Origin: Acidobacteriota bacterium
GTDB taxonomy: Bacteria; Acidobacteriota; Vicinamibacteria; Vicinamibacterales; SCN-69-37
Reading direction: 5' to 3'
Assembly (NCBI GenBank): GCA_021824055.1
Contig: JAKALV010000005.1
Location: 1 to 29,085, forward strand
Length of the DNA: 29,085 nucleotides
The translations under genes were made by a program, and so were the position numbers. The notes beneath the pieces are model-generated. The model was given only the letters and a program-made list of their open reading frames with translations. It had not been told where the DNA came from and ran no database searches. Positions 22,107 through 29,085 of this stretch are shown here, piece after piece; within the stretch, counting starts at the first letter, position 1; every line of letters starts with the position of its first letter.

Positions 22107-22412
22107 ATGAAAGTTGACAACACTCGGACGGCCTTTGGCGCCTCGGGGACCTATGGAGTCGACGGGCCGAATCCCCGGTCCTCCAGCGCGCGCGTCCCGG
22201 CCGGCACTCCGGCATCCGACACGCTGAGCCTCTCAGGGGACGTGGGTCTGGCCGAACGCGCGCTGGCGGCCGTCAAGACCTCGCCGGCGATTCGGCCGGA
22301 CGCCGTCGCCCGCGGCAAACAGCTCATTCAGAGCGGCGCCGCCGGCGCCGATCTCGAAGCTCTTTCCGACGCGCTGATCTCGCAGCTGCTTGAATCATGG
22401 CCAATGCAATAA
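22107..22412 (+). CDS. flgM: Anti-sigma-28 factor FlgM
   Basis: A 101-residue FlgM-family protein. The disordered N-terminal part is Gly/Ser/Pro-rich; the C-terminal FliA-binding half has LSLSGDVGLAERALAAVKTSPAIRPDAVARGKQLIQSG, close to the FlgM consensus (..v..aPdVR.ekV..ik..I..G). It holds FliA inactive until it is exported through the completed hook-basal body. The ATG at 22107 has GGAGCGAAGGAACC upstream, a leader with repeated GGA triplets that could also attract CsrA. It is transcribed from the FliA-type promoter at 22026, giving autoregulation. The 3' end overlaps flgN by 16 bp. Confidence 0.88.
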   Translation: MKVDNTRTAFGASGTYGVDGPNPRSSSARVPAGTPASDTLSLSGDVGLAERALAAVKTSPAIRPDAVARGKQLIQSGAAGADLEALSDALISQLLESWPMQ

Positions 22413-22753
22413 CAGCCGTCACCCGGGCTCGCGCCGCGCTCACTGCGCTGGCGGAGGCGCTGGTGTCGGGCGATCCGGATCGGGTGCTCGCCAACGAGCA
22501 GGCGATGGCGGCCGCTGCCGCCGACCTGATGTGGTGGGCACGTACGGGCGTGACGCCGGCAACTCCCGGCGAGGCGCTGATGCTGCGCGCGCATCTAAGC
22601 GACGCGCGCGCGGCCATGGAACGTTGCCGCGTCCTGGGCTCGACGGCCGCCGACCTGACCGCGGCGATGTTCGCGCCGCCGACCGGCTACTCATCGTCGG
22701 GCACCCTGCAGGCGGCCGCGGCGGTCGCGCCGCTCTTTTCCTCGAGGATCTAA
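22397..22753 (+). CDS. flgN: FlgN-like export chaperone for hook-filament junction proteins
   Basis: A 118-residue, almost entirely helical Ala-rich protein (ARAALTALAEALVSGDPDRVLANEQAMAAAAADLMWWAR, RAHLSDARAAMERCRVLGSTAADLTAAMF) ending with a Ser/Gly/Ala tail. Sequence similarity to FlgN is low, as usual for this family, but size, helical pattern and position between flgM and flgK are those of FlgN, which escorts FlgK and FlgL. The ATG at 22397 lies within the end of flgM, so translation is probably coupled. flgK begins 7 bp after its stop. Confidence 0.75.
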   Translation: MANAITAVTRARAALTALAEALVSGDPDRVLANEQAMAAAAADLMWWARTGVTPATPGEALMLRAHLSDARAAMERCRVLGSTAADLTAAMFAPPTGYSSSGTLQAAAAVAPLFSSRI

Positions 22754-22760
22754 TCGGCAC

Positions 22761-24134
22761 ATGTCTGGATTGTTTGACAGCCTCTCCGTTGCCGCGAGCA
22801 CGCTGAACGCCCAGCGCATGGGCATGGATCTGGTCGGGCAAAACCTGGCCAACGTCAACACGGACGGGTACTCGAAGCGTCAGATCCTGCTGGCCGAACG
22901 GCCCGGGACCGACGCCAACAGCGCGGGCCGTGGCGTGGAAGTGGCCGGCATCCGCTCAACGCGCGACGGGTTCATCCAGAGCCGCATCAGCCAGGAACAG
23001 CCGGCTGCGGCGATGGACGCGACCGTGGCGGACGCGTTGTCGGTGGCCGAATCGTCACTGGGCGCGGCCGGATCGTCGCTCGATGCGACCCTGGAGCAGT
23101 TCTTCAGCGCATTCTCGGCCCTGTCGGAAAATCCGGTGTCGCCGGAATTGCGCGACGGCGTCGCGCGCCAGGGCGACGCGCTGGCGCAGATGTTTCACGA
23201 CATCTCCGACCGGCTGGCCACCGTGGGTTCCGACGCCGACGCGGCGATCGCCGGGTCCGTCGGAGAGATCAATCGCCTGACCACCCAGATCGGCGAGTAC
23301 AACGCGCAGGTCATGTCGGCCAACGGCCGCGACGTGAGCAGCATCGTTGATGCGCGCGACAACGCCATCCATCAACTCTCCCAGTTCATCGACGTCGCGG
23401 TGACGCAGCGGTCCGATGGCGGGATGGACGTGTCGGTCGGCGGCGGTCGTGCCCTGATCGTGGGCGCCAACGTCACGGCCCTGACGACGGGGAGCGCGCC
23501 CGGTACCGGGAAGACCACCATCCTGCTGTCCGGCACGGACATCAGCGCCGCGATCGCCGGCGGCAAGGTCGCGGGCCAGATGGCGGTGCGCGATCAGTAC
23601 ATTCCGGACTATCTCGACAAACTCGACACGCTGGCCTTCGATTTCGGCACGGCGGTCAATACGCTTCACGCAACCGGCTTCGATGCCAACGGCAATGCCG
23701 GCGTGACGTTCTTTCAGCTGCCGGGATCGGCTGGCGGCGCCGCGTCGACGATTGCGATGAACCGCGCGATCGCGGACGATCCGCAGTTGATCGCCGCGTC
23801 CGCCACGGGCGCCGTCGGCGACAACGGCGTCGCGCGGCAGATTGCCGCCCTGCGCGACGTGCGGTCGCTGGCCGGCGGCACGGCGACGGCCGCGAACATG
23901 TGGGGCCGGTTGGTGTACTCCGTGGGCGCGGACGCCGCGAGCGCGGCATCGTCGCGCGACGGCCGGCAGGCCGTCATGGATCAGCTGGCGCGCCTGCGCG
24001 ACGCGGCGTCGGGCGTGTCCATCGACGAAGAAGCCGCGTCGCTGATGAAGTTCCAGCGCGCCTACGAGGCGAACGCGCGCTTCTTCGCCACGGTCAACAC
24101 CGCGCTCGACACACTGATGGGGATGGTGAAGTAA
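22761..24134 (+). CDS. flgK: Flagellar hook-associated protein FlgK (HAP1)
   Basis: A 457-residue hook-filament junction protein. The N-terminal FGE-family motif is LFDSLSVAASTLNAQRMGMDLVGQNLANVNTDGYSKRQ; FlgK-specific features follow (VEVAGIRSTRDGFIQSRISQEQ, LEQFFSAFSALSENP, LATVGSDADAAIAGSVGEINRLTTQIGEYN). The C-terminus SIDEEAASLMKFQRAYEANARFFATVNTALDTLMGMV matches the family. It is about 90 residues shorter than enterobacterial FlgK, probably through a reduced variable outer domain. Its stop overlaps the flgL start as TAATG. Confidence 0.96.
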   Translation: MSGLFDSLSVAASTLNAQRMGMDLVGQNLANVNTDGYSKRQILLAERPGTDANSAGRGVEVAGIRSTRDGFIQSRISQEQPAAAMDATVADALSVAESSLGAAGSSLDATLEQFFSAFSALSENPVSPELRDGVARQGDALAQMFHDISDRLATVGSDADAAIAGSVGEINRLTTQIGEYNAQVMSANGRDVSSIVDARDNAIHQLSQFIDVAVTQRSDGGMDVSVGGGRALIVGANVTALTTGSAPGTGKTTILLSGTDISAAIAGGKVAGQMAVRDQYIPDYLDKLDTLAFDFGTAVNTLHATGFDANGNAGVTFFQLPGSAGGAASTIAMNRAIADDPQLIAASATGAVGDNGVARQIAALRDVRSLAGGTATAANMWGRLVYSVGADAASAASSRDGRQAVMDQLARLRDAASGVSIDEEAASLMKFQRAYEANARFFATVNTALDTLMGMVK

Positions 24135-25021
24135 TGGGCATTGCATTCAATCTCATGCGTGACGGTCTCGGCGCCATCAACACGGCGTCGGCCCAGCTCC
24201 AGCAGGCACAGCTCGAAGCGGCCACGGGCAAGCGCATTCTGAAGCCCAGTGATGATCCCGCGGGCGCGCAGCAGGCGCTGGCGGAGCGGGCGGAACTCGG
24301 CGCCATTGACGCGTATCAGCACTCGGCCGATTCGGCGTCGGCGCGCCTGGCCGCGGCAGACTCGGCGCTGGGCGACATCGTCGATAAGCTGACGCAGGCG
24401 GTCAGCACGGTGATGAGCGTCCGTGGTTCCAGCGTGCAGCCCGCCGTGCGCGCATCGGCCGCCACGACGCTCGCGGGTATTCGCGATGCGGTCGTCGCCG
24501 ACCTGAACACATCCTTTCAAGGCAGTTCCGTGTTTTCCGGCGGCAAGGTGGACCAGCCAGCCTACGCGCTGGTCGCCGGCGTGTGGACGTATCAGGGCGA
24601 CACGAACCTTGTTCAGGCGGATGTGGACCGCCTTCGCACGGTGACGATCAACTTCAACGGGCAATCCATCGCCCAGGGCAGCGATCCTGAAAACGTGCTG
24701 ACGACCCTCGACAACATGATTGCGGCGGTGACCAGCGGCGATGACGCCGCGATGACGTCCGGGACCGACGCGCTCAACCGGGCGTTCGACCGGGCCAATC
24801 AGGCGCAGGGTCGGCTGGGCGCCGATGAGAGCGCGATCGCGGACACCCAGATCCGTCTGGTCGCGCGGCGTACCTCCGTGGATGGCCGACGGTCTAAACT
24901 GGAGGACGCCAATATGGCCGAAGCGCTGACGCGGATGTCTCAGGCGGACACGGCCTACAGGGCGGCGCTGGGCGCCGTCGGCAGTGTCGAAAAGCTGTCT
25001 CTGCTGGACTACCTGCGATGA
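24134..25021 (+). CDS. flgL: Flagellar hook-associated protein FlgL (HAP3)
   Basis: A 295-residue flagellin-like junction protein. The N-terminal flagellin-type helix reads LGAINTASAQLQQAQLEAATGKRILKPSDDPAGAQQAL, with the diagnostic G-K-x-I/L-x-x-P-S-D-D-P. The C-terminal helix is TSVDGRRSKLEDANMAEALTRMSQADTAYRAALGAVGSVEKLSLLDYL. The start is ATG 24134, overlapping the flgK stop (TAATG); upstream in-frame codons lie deep in flgK and are not credible. Its own stop overlaps fliW as ATGA. Confidence 0.95.
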   Translation: MGIAFNLMRDGLGAINTASAQLQQAQLEAATGKRILKPSDDPAGAQQALAERAELGAIDAYQHSADSASARLAAADSALGDIVDKLTQAVSTVMSVRGSSVQPAVRASAATTLAGIRDAVVADLNTSFQGSSVFSGGKVDQPAYALVAGVWTYQGDTNLVQADVDRLRTVTINFNGQSIAQGSDPENVLTTLDNMIAAVTSGDDAAMTSGTDALNRAFDRANQAQGRLGADESAIADTQIRLVARRTSVDGRRSKLEDANMAEALTRMSQADTAYRAALGAVGSVEKLSLLDYLR

Positions 25022-25422
25022 CACCAGAGGTCGTGCATTTCCCCGAAGGGCTGCCGGGCTTCGAAACCTGTCGTCGATTCGTCGTCGTGACCGCCACGTC
25101 ATTCGAGCCGTTCTGCTCGCTGCAGGGGCAGGGACCTGGCGCACCGGCGTTTGTCACCATCGACCCGCGGTACGTCGTGCCGGATTTCGACTGCGCGCTG
25201 GATCCCACCGATCGGGCCAGGCTGCAGCTGGCCGCGGATGACAGTCCGGAGCACCCGCCCCTGCTGTGGCTCGCCGTGGTGACCGCGACCGATGCCGGCG
25301 CCACGGTCAATCTGCGCGCGCCCATCGTGATCAATCCGCAGGCGATGCGCGGCGTGCAGCTGGTGCCGGCCGCGAGCGAGCAGCCGCTGGCCTTTGCGTT
25401 GACGCCCGCGGAAGGGGCGTGA
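25018..25422 (+). CDS. fliW: Flagellar assembly factor FliW, CsrA antagonist
   Basis: A 134-residue FliW protein: VHFPEGLPGFETCRRFVVVT at the start (family IxFpeGlpGFe), then AFVTIDPRYVVPDFDCALD and VNLRAPIVINPQAMRGVQLV. FliW binds flagellin and, when free, CsrA, releasing flagellin mRNA from repression; this three-part switch is established in Bacillus and Campylobacter. It overlaps flgL by ATGA and lies one base before csrA, so sensor and target are made together. Confidence 0.95.
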   Translation: MTPEVVHFPEGLPGFETCRRFVVVTATSFEPFCSLQGQGPGAPAFVTIDPRYVVPDFDCALDPTDRARLQLAADDSPEHPPLLWLAVVTATDAGATVNLRAPIVINPQAMRGVQLVPAASEQPLAFALTPAEGA

Positions 25423-25423
25423 C

Positions 25424-25693
25424 GTGCTGGTCTTCACCCGTAAACTCGACGAAGCCATTGTCATCGGGGACGGCATCGAAGTGCGCGTGCTGCGCGTCGG
25501 CAGGGACAGCGTGCGCATCGGCGTCAGCGCGGCGCCGCATGTGCCTGTGCACCGGCGCGAAATCTACGATCAGATCAAGGCGGCCAACGTTTCGGCCGTG
25601 GCCGACGCCGGCTCGGTGGATGACGTGATTCAGCGCCTGCGGAAGGGACCGGCGGCCGCCGCCCGGCCTGTGGCGCCGGTACCGCGCGCGTGA
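25424..25693 (+). CDS. csrA: Carbon storage / translation regulator CsrA
   Basis: An 89-residue CsrA. The core (MLVFTRKLDEAIVIGDGIEVRVLRVGRDSVRIGVSAA.. VPVHRREIYDQI) is complete, with L4-R-region beta-1 and the VHRRE RNA-binding strand including the conserved Arg. About 30 residues follow the usual end (SVDDVIQRLRKG and a Pro/Ala tail), making it longer than the 61-residue E. coli protein. It binds GGA motifs in mRNA leaders. The start is GTG 25424 behind GGAAGGGG, one base after fliW. The stop overlaps the acetyltransferase start as GTGA. Confidence 0.95.
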   Translation: MLVFTRKLDEAIVIGDGIEVRVLRVGRDSVRIGVSAAPHVPVHRREIYDQIKAANVSAVADAGSVDDVIQRLRKGPAAAARPVAPVPRA

Positions 25694-26622
25694 ACGCCGG
25701 CGCCGCGGAGGTCCCGGCGCCGACATGTACCGATTGGCGCGGGTGGTCCGCGGATGAGATCGCGCCGCTGCTCGAACGCGAGGCCGGGCGATGGGCGCGC
25801 GATTTTCACTGGGACCAGCGCGAGCCGTTCGGCTACGTCGAAGCCGCGCGTGCAAGCGGCCGCCTGCCCGGCGTGGTCGCCGTGGGTCCCCGCGGCGCCG
25901 CGCGCGGCTGGACGTTCTTTCTGCGCCACGCCGACGAGTTTCAGATCGGCACCATGGTCAGCGACGGCGCCGCCACGACCCGCGCGCTCGTGGACGCCGC
26001 GCTGGCGTCGCCGCTGGCCGACCGCGCCTCCATCGTGCTGTTCACTCCGGCCGCGCCGGATCTCGAGTCCGTGCTGCAGACGCATGGCGTCCGCGTGGAG
26101 CCGTACGATTATCTTGTCGCGCAGAACGCGCCCGACGCGCCGGATGCTCGGAGCGCGACGGGGTTACGTCCGATGGAGTCGGCCGACCTCGGACCGGTGG
26201 CGGCGCTGCTTGGCGAGGCCTACCGGGACGCCAGGTTCCTCCGGCCATTCGTGACCGGCGGCGCGCCCGACGACTGGCGGCACTACGTCACGCAACTGGT
26301 CGAGACGCGCGGATGCGGAGAGTTTCTCGCCGAGGCCAGCGTGGTGGCCGACGATGTGTCCGAACCGGGGCTGTTGAGCGGCGCCGTGATTGCGACGCGG
26401 CTCCACGACGACACCGGACACATCGCGCAGATCGCGGTCGGCTCGCGCGCGCGCGGCCAGGGTCTGGCCCGACACATGCTCGAGTGCAGCCGGCGCGCGT
26501 TGCGGACGCGTGGCCTGAGTCGCGTGTCGTTGCTGGTGGCGCGTACCAACACGCTGGCGCGCGGCCTCTACGACTCCGCCGGATTCAAGCCCGCCGGCAC
26601 GTTCCTCACCGGCATCCGTTAG
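25690..26622 (+). CDS. GNAT-family N-acetyltransferase coupled to csrA
   Basis: A 310-residue protein. The C-terminal half (about 158-305) is a GNAT domain: acetyl-CoA-binding motif A is HIAQIAVGSRARGQGLARHML (244-264) with the R/Q-x-x-G-x-G/A core, followed by RTNTLARGLYDSAGFKPAGTFL, the typical beta6-alpha4 end. The N-terminal half (about 15-145) may be a second, degenerate GNAT-like or substrate domain (WTFFLRHADEFQIGTMVS). The substrate cannot be read from sequence. The GTG at 25690 overlaps the csrA stop, and it is the last gene of the flgM-fliW-csrA operon, which suggests a link to flagellar or late-gene control, perhaps protein acetylation; this is inference. Confidence 0.82.
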   Translation: MNAGAAEVPAPTCTDWRGWSADEIAPLLEREAGRWARDFHWDQREPFGYVEAARASGRLPGVVAVGPRGAARGWTFFLRHADEFQIGTMVSDGAATTRALVDAALASPLADRASIVLFTPAAPDLESVLQTHGVRVEPYDYLVAQNAPDAPDARSATGLRPMESADLGPVAALLGEAYRDARFLRPFVTGGAPDDWRHYVTQLVETRGCGEFLAEASVVADDVSEPGLLSGAVIATRLHDDTGHIAQIAVGSRARGQGLARHMLECSRRALRTRGLSRVSLLVARTNTLARGLYDSAGFKPAGTFLTGIR

Positions 26623-26636
26623 AGCTCCGTTAGAGC
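26615..26636 (+). repeat. Tandem 11-bp duplication at the acetyltransferase stop codon
   Basis: TCCGTTAGAGC occurs twice head to tail (26615-26625, 26626-26636); the first copy contains the stop codon. Probably a small recent duplication. Confidence 0.7.
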
Positions 26637-26682
26637 CCCATCGGACGAAGGACCCGCCGGACTCGCGGACCACAGGTGATTG

Positions 26683-26710
26683 TGGACGTTGAACCCTGAA
26701 CCGTGGACTG
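26683..26710. repeat. Degenerate heptamer repeats in convergent intergenic region
   Basis: Four 7-bp units in register: TGGACGT, TGAACCC, TGAACCG, TGGACTG. They lie in the 96-bp gap between the acetyltransferase gene and fliT. No convincing terminator hairpin was found in this gap. Confidence 0.5.
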
Positions 26711-26718
26711 GCGGCTCC

Positions 26719-27195
26719 CTACCCTTGTCTGTTCATCAGCGTCGCCGACGCGACGGGTGGCGTCAGCACCTTGCGGTAGGCGGCAAGCGTCGCTTCGCCG
26801 CGATCCAAGGTCGACAAGGCCGCGCGCCGCGCCAGTTCAGCGTCCGCGAGCGCCTTCAGCGACTGCTGATCGGTCGAGAGAATGCGCGCGATCAGTTCGG
26901 CGGCCTCGCGGTGCGCGGCGAGTGCGCTGTGAAACTCGGACAACTGCTCGGCTTCGCGCCGGCGGCCCGCCAGCTGCTTGCGCAGGCCGCGCAGGCCTTC
27001 TTCGATGGCGACCACGGTGCGCGTCAGCCGCTCGCGGGTGTCGGTCTCGCCGACCAGCGCGTCGAAGTCATGCGCGGTGCTGACGGCGTGCTGGCGCAGT
27101 GCAATCCGCTCGAGCTGCCGAAGCACGGCCAGTTCGGCATCAATGCCGGCGTGGTATTGATCGATCAATTCGCCGAGTTCGTTGACGGGCGTCAT
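26719..27195 (-). CDS. fliT: FliT-like flagellar export chaperone
   Basis: A 158-residue helical protein (LGELIDQYHAGIDAELAVLRQLERIALRQ, TVVAIEEGLRGLRKQLAGRRREAEQLSEFHSALAAHREAAELIARILSTDQQSLKAL). FliT/FlgN-type chaperones diverge strongly, so the name rests on the order fliD-fliS-fliT, size and coiled-coil-rich composition; a FlgN-family chaperone would be the alternative. FliT escorts FliD and in enterics also inhibits FlhDC, a partner absent here. The ATG overlaps the fliS stop by ATGA. It is the last gene of this leftward operon and faces the acetyltransferase gene. Confidence 0.68.
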   Translation of the reverse strand: MTPVNELGELIDQYHAGIDAELAVLRQLERIALRQHAVSTAHDFDALVGETDTRERLTRTVVAIEEGLRGLRKQLAGRRREAEQLSEFHSALAAHREAAELIARILSTDQQSLKALADAELARRAALSTLDRGEATLAAYRKVLTPPVASATLMNRQG

Positions 27196-27611
27196 GGCCG
27201 CGCTTCCGCCGGTGCGCTCGCGGGCGTTGCGTCCGGCGGTGGCCCGGTGGCGATCGTGTGCCAGGCTTCGCGCAGGCTGGTCAGCAACCGGGCGGCTTCC
27301 TGCAGCGCCGCCAGATCGTTATGCGCCGCGCAGTCGAGGAGTCGTTCCGAAATGTAGCGATAGAGACGCTCGAGTTCCGCGGCGACAACGCCGCCGCGAT
27401 CGGGATCGAGCGTGATCTGCAGATGACCCACGATCGCCAGCGTCTTGTCCAAGGCGGCGCGGCGTGACCGGATGTCGCGCCGGGCCACGGCCTCCTGCGC
27501 CTGCGCCAGAAACCGCAGGGCGCCGTCATACAGCATCACGACCAATTCGAGCGGAGTGCCGGACTGCACTTGCGTGCGCCGGTAGGCGTCGGCGGCGTTC
27601 GCGTAACTCAT
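27192..27611 (-). CDS. fliS: Flagellin export chaperone FliS
   Basis: A 139-residue FliS. The diagnostic start YANAADAYRRTQVQSGTPLELVVMLYDGALRFLAQA is complete (family: Y...q.v.tasp.eLi.mLYdgai..l..A), followed by LAIVGHLQITLDPDRGGVVAAELERLYRYISERLLDCAAHND. FliS keeps flagellin unfolded before export. It has an Ala/Pro-rich C-terminal tail beyond the usual end. GAGGT lies eight bases before the ATG. It is 32 bp after fliD and overlaps fliT by 4 bp. Confidence 0.95.
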   Translation of the reverse strand: MSYANAADAYRRTQVQSGTPLELVVMLYDGALRFLAQAQEAVARRDIRSRRAALDKTLAIVGHLQITLDPDRGGVVAAELERLYRYISERLLDCAAHNDLAALQEAARLLTSLREAWHTIATGPPPDATPASAPAEARP

Positions 27612-27643
27612 CGATGTGTACCTCGGTTAGGGGCGCGCGCCCG

Positions 27644-29008
27644 TCAGAGCAAGCTCATCGAGCCGCTGATGCTCGAGAGCGACGCGCTTTGGCTCTTCAG
27701 ACTGGTCATCAAGCTGTCCGTGGCGCTGAATTCCAGCTGGAGCGCCAGCTTCTGCTGGGCCAGCCGCGCTTGCATGGAGGCGATCTGTGTATCGAGGCTT
27801 CTGACCTGACTGTTCATCTGGTCGGTCGTGGTTGCCAGAAAGCCGCCGGTCTGCGAATAGGACTTCAGCGCGGTGCCGAGCAGCGCGAACACGCCGCTCG
27901 TGCCGGTGAACAAGGTCTGGATGTCGGCGGCGTGATTCTTGACAGCCGCCGTAAACACCGTGTCGTTCAGTTTGAGTTGGCCGGATTGCGTGAACTCGAC
28001 GCCGGCCTGTGACAGGGAGCTCACCGACGCGGGCCCCGTCGTCCGCATGAGCAGGCCCCTGATTTCGCCGCGCAACTGGCGCATGATCGGCGCGTGACCG
28101 ATGCTCGCAGTGTCGCCCTGCGCCGCCGAAGTGTTTTGATCGCTCAAGAAAGTCGTCAGATTGTTGTAGGCCGCGATGAATGCGTTGACCTTGGTCTTCA
28201 GAGACGAAGCGTCGGCAGCGACGTCGAGGCCGATCGTGGCCGCCGGATCCTTCTTGAGCACCGTGAACGTCACGCCGGGGATCGCCTCGCTGAACTCATT
28301 CGTCGTGCTCTGAACGGCGATGTTGTTGACGAGTGCGCTGGCGTCGGTCGCCTGCACCGCGTTGTCGGCGGTGCTGTCACCCGACGTGCCGTTGGCGTTG
28401 GTGTCCGTAAAGGTGATCCCTGTGCCGCCGGTCATCGCGTTCGTCACGGTGAACGCGCCGGCCTGGCCGGTGGCGCTGCTGGTCAGCACGAGGCGGTAGG
28501 CGTTGGTGGCCGACCGCACCACCGAGGCTCTGACGCTGATGCCTGCGGTCTTGTTGATGGCATCGGCGAGACCCGTCAGCGTTACATTGCCGGCGAGGGT
28601 CACGCCAGTGCCGCCGATGGTGAGCGTGCCGCCGCTCGCCACCACGGTGGTGTTCGCGTCAGGCGTCGTGCTATTGGTGGCCGTGACCTGCGCGCGCGCG
28701 AGCTCCAGCACCTGGATCTCGTAGTGTCCGGCCACGGCGCCCGCGCCCGTCTTGGCGGTGACCGCCGTGCCGTCGCCCGACGTCACGTTGTAGGCGGAGA
28801 ACGTGTTGGTGTCGCCCAGGTCATCTGACGCCGTCTTCAGCGAGGAGACGCGGGTGCCCAGCGACGCCATCGCCTTGATCTGAGAGTTGATCGCGTTCTG
28901 GCGTGTCTGCAACACCGTGAGCGGCTCGGATGCCTGCTTCATCAGCGCCGTGACGATGCTGCCAAAGTCGATGTTGTTGAATCCGCTGAGCGTGACCCCG
29001 GAACCCAC
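27644..29008 (-). CDS. fliD: Flagellar filament capping protein FliD (HAP2)
   Basis: A 454-residue filament cap. The N-terminal FliD domain begins TLSGFNNIDFGSIVTALMKQASEPLTVLQTRQNAINSQIKAMASLGTRVSSLKTASDDL; the middle variable region is Thr/Gly/Ala-rich; the C-terminal domain includes LKTKVNAFIAAYNNLTTFLSDQN and ends in a coiled coil (TTDQMNSQVRSLDTQIASMQARLAQQKLALQLEFSATDSLMTSLKSQSASL). The start is placed at GTG 29008 because AGGAG lies seven bases upstream and the protein then opens with the conserved region; an in-frame ATG at 29050 adds a Pro/Gly-rich stretch that does not look like FliD. Confidence 0.95.
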   Translation of the reverse strand: MGSGVTLSGFNNIDFGSIVTALMKQASEPLTVLQTRQNAINSQIKAMASLGTRVSSLKTASDDLGDTNTFSAYNVTSGDGTAVTAKTGAGAVAGHYEIQVLELARAQVTATNSTTPDANTTVVASGGTLTIGGTGVTLAGNVTLTGLADAINKTAGISVRASVVRSATNAYRLVLTSSATGQAGAFTVTNAMTGGTGITFTDTNANGTSGDSTADNAVQATDASALVNNIAVQSTTNEFSEAIPGVTFTVLKKDPAATIGLDVAADASSLKTKVNAFIAAYNNLTTFLSDQNTSAAQGDTASIGHAPIMRQLRGEIRGLLMRTTGPASVSSLSQAGVEFTQSGQLKLNDTVFTAAVKNHAADIQTLFTGTSGVFALLGTALKSYSQTGGFLATTTDQMNSQVRSLDTQIASMQARLAQQKLALQLEFSATDSLMTSLKSQSASLSSISGSMSLL

Positions 29009-29064
29009 GTCAGACTCCTGAACTGGCCGCGCCGGCGGCCCACCTGACAATGCGAATCACGGAC

Positions 29065-29085
29065 GAACGGGCGCGATGCCCGTTC
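29065..29085. terminator. Hairpin upstream of fliD at the window edge
   Basis: Perfect 8-bp arms GAACGGGC and GCCCGTTC around a five-base loop, ending exactly at the last base. It could end a transcript of the neighbouring gene outside the window or be part of fliD control. What follows is not visible. Confidence 0.4.

Noticed and set aside
22390..22806. Alternative + strand frame spanning flgN and the flgK start
   Set aside because: Overlaps both genes and is Arg/Gly-rich; flgN fits size, order and overlap far better.
26623..26718. Bidirectional terminator between the acetyltransferase gene and fliT
   Set aside because: Only a weak 5-bp CCACA/TGTGG pairing was found, with no T-run on either strand.
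29009..29064. Sigma-28 or sigma-54 promoter for fliD
   Set aside because: No stretch read on the reverse strand matched either consensus well; the promoter may lie beyond the window.
1..29085. tRNA, rRNA, insertion sequences or phage genes
   Set aside because: None was recognised; nearly all DNA is occupied by the genes listed, with no transposase- or integrase-like product.

Overview
This is a GC-rich window, roughly two-thirds G+C by eye, from a motile diderm bacterium. P-ring and L-ring genes (flgI, flgH) and an outer-membrane efflux channel imply two membranes. A FliW/CsrA pair, FlgJ fused to an M23 peptidase, a CzcA-associated PII protein and many short 7-8 bp tandem repeats would fit an Acidobacteriota (Vicinamibacteria-like) genome. 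That placement is inference; the window holds no rRNA or other phylogenetic marker.

Region 1 (1-9130) is a divergent metal/sulfur locus. Leftward from about 6590 run a small cysteine-cluster protein, an outer-membrane factor, a membrane-fusion protein, a heavy-metal RND pump with the CzcA-type D/D/E transmembrane motif, a short-T-loop PII-like protein, and the N-terminus of a probable metal P-type ATPase cut by the window edge. Gaps are small or the genes overlap (ATGA, TGATG), so this looks like one operon. Rightward from 6654 run an ArsR-rhodanese fusion regulator, a DsrE-family protein and an SQR/flavocytochrome-c-like flavoprotein. A perfect inverted repeat (TATTCAA-N8-TTGAATA) lies between the two arms and is the likely operator for both.

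Region 2 (9161-22028) is a long co-directional flagellar operon opened by a strong sigma-54-type promoter: flhA, flhF, flhG, fliA, fliM, a FliN/FliY hybrid, a small membrane/coiled-coil protein, a zinc-ribbon plus MshEN-like protein, flgF, flgG, flgA, flgH, flgI and flgJ-M23, ending in a hairpin terminator. The operon covers the export gate, pole-placement GTPases, flagellar sigma factor, switch complex, rod, and P and L rings. The two unusual genes between fliN and flgF are the best candidates for something undescribed. One carries a tandem 24-residue pattern close to the c-di-GMP-binding MshEN motif.

Region 3 (22026-26622) is a late operon behind a good sigma-28-like promoter: flgM, flgN, flgK, flgL, fliW, csrA and a GNAT-family acetyltransferase, nearly all overlapping or abutting. 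Region 4 (26719-29008, leftward) is fliD-fliS-fliT, convergent with the acetyltransferase gene. Together regions 2-4 hold a full regulatory loop: sigma-54 to FliA, FliA against FlgM, and FliW against CsrA. Flagellin, stators, hook genes and the rest of the export apparatus are not in the window.

Short tandem repeats (heptamers, octamers) and a palindromic repeat occur between genes and also inside coding termini (start of flgI, signal peptide of flgH, 3' end of fliA).
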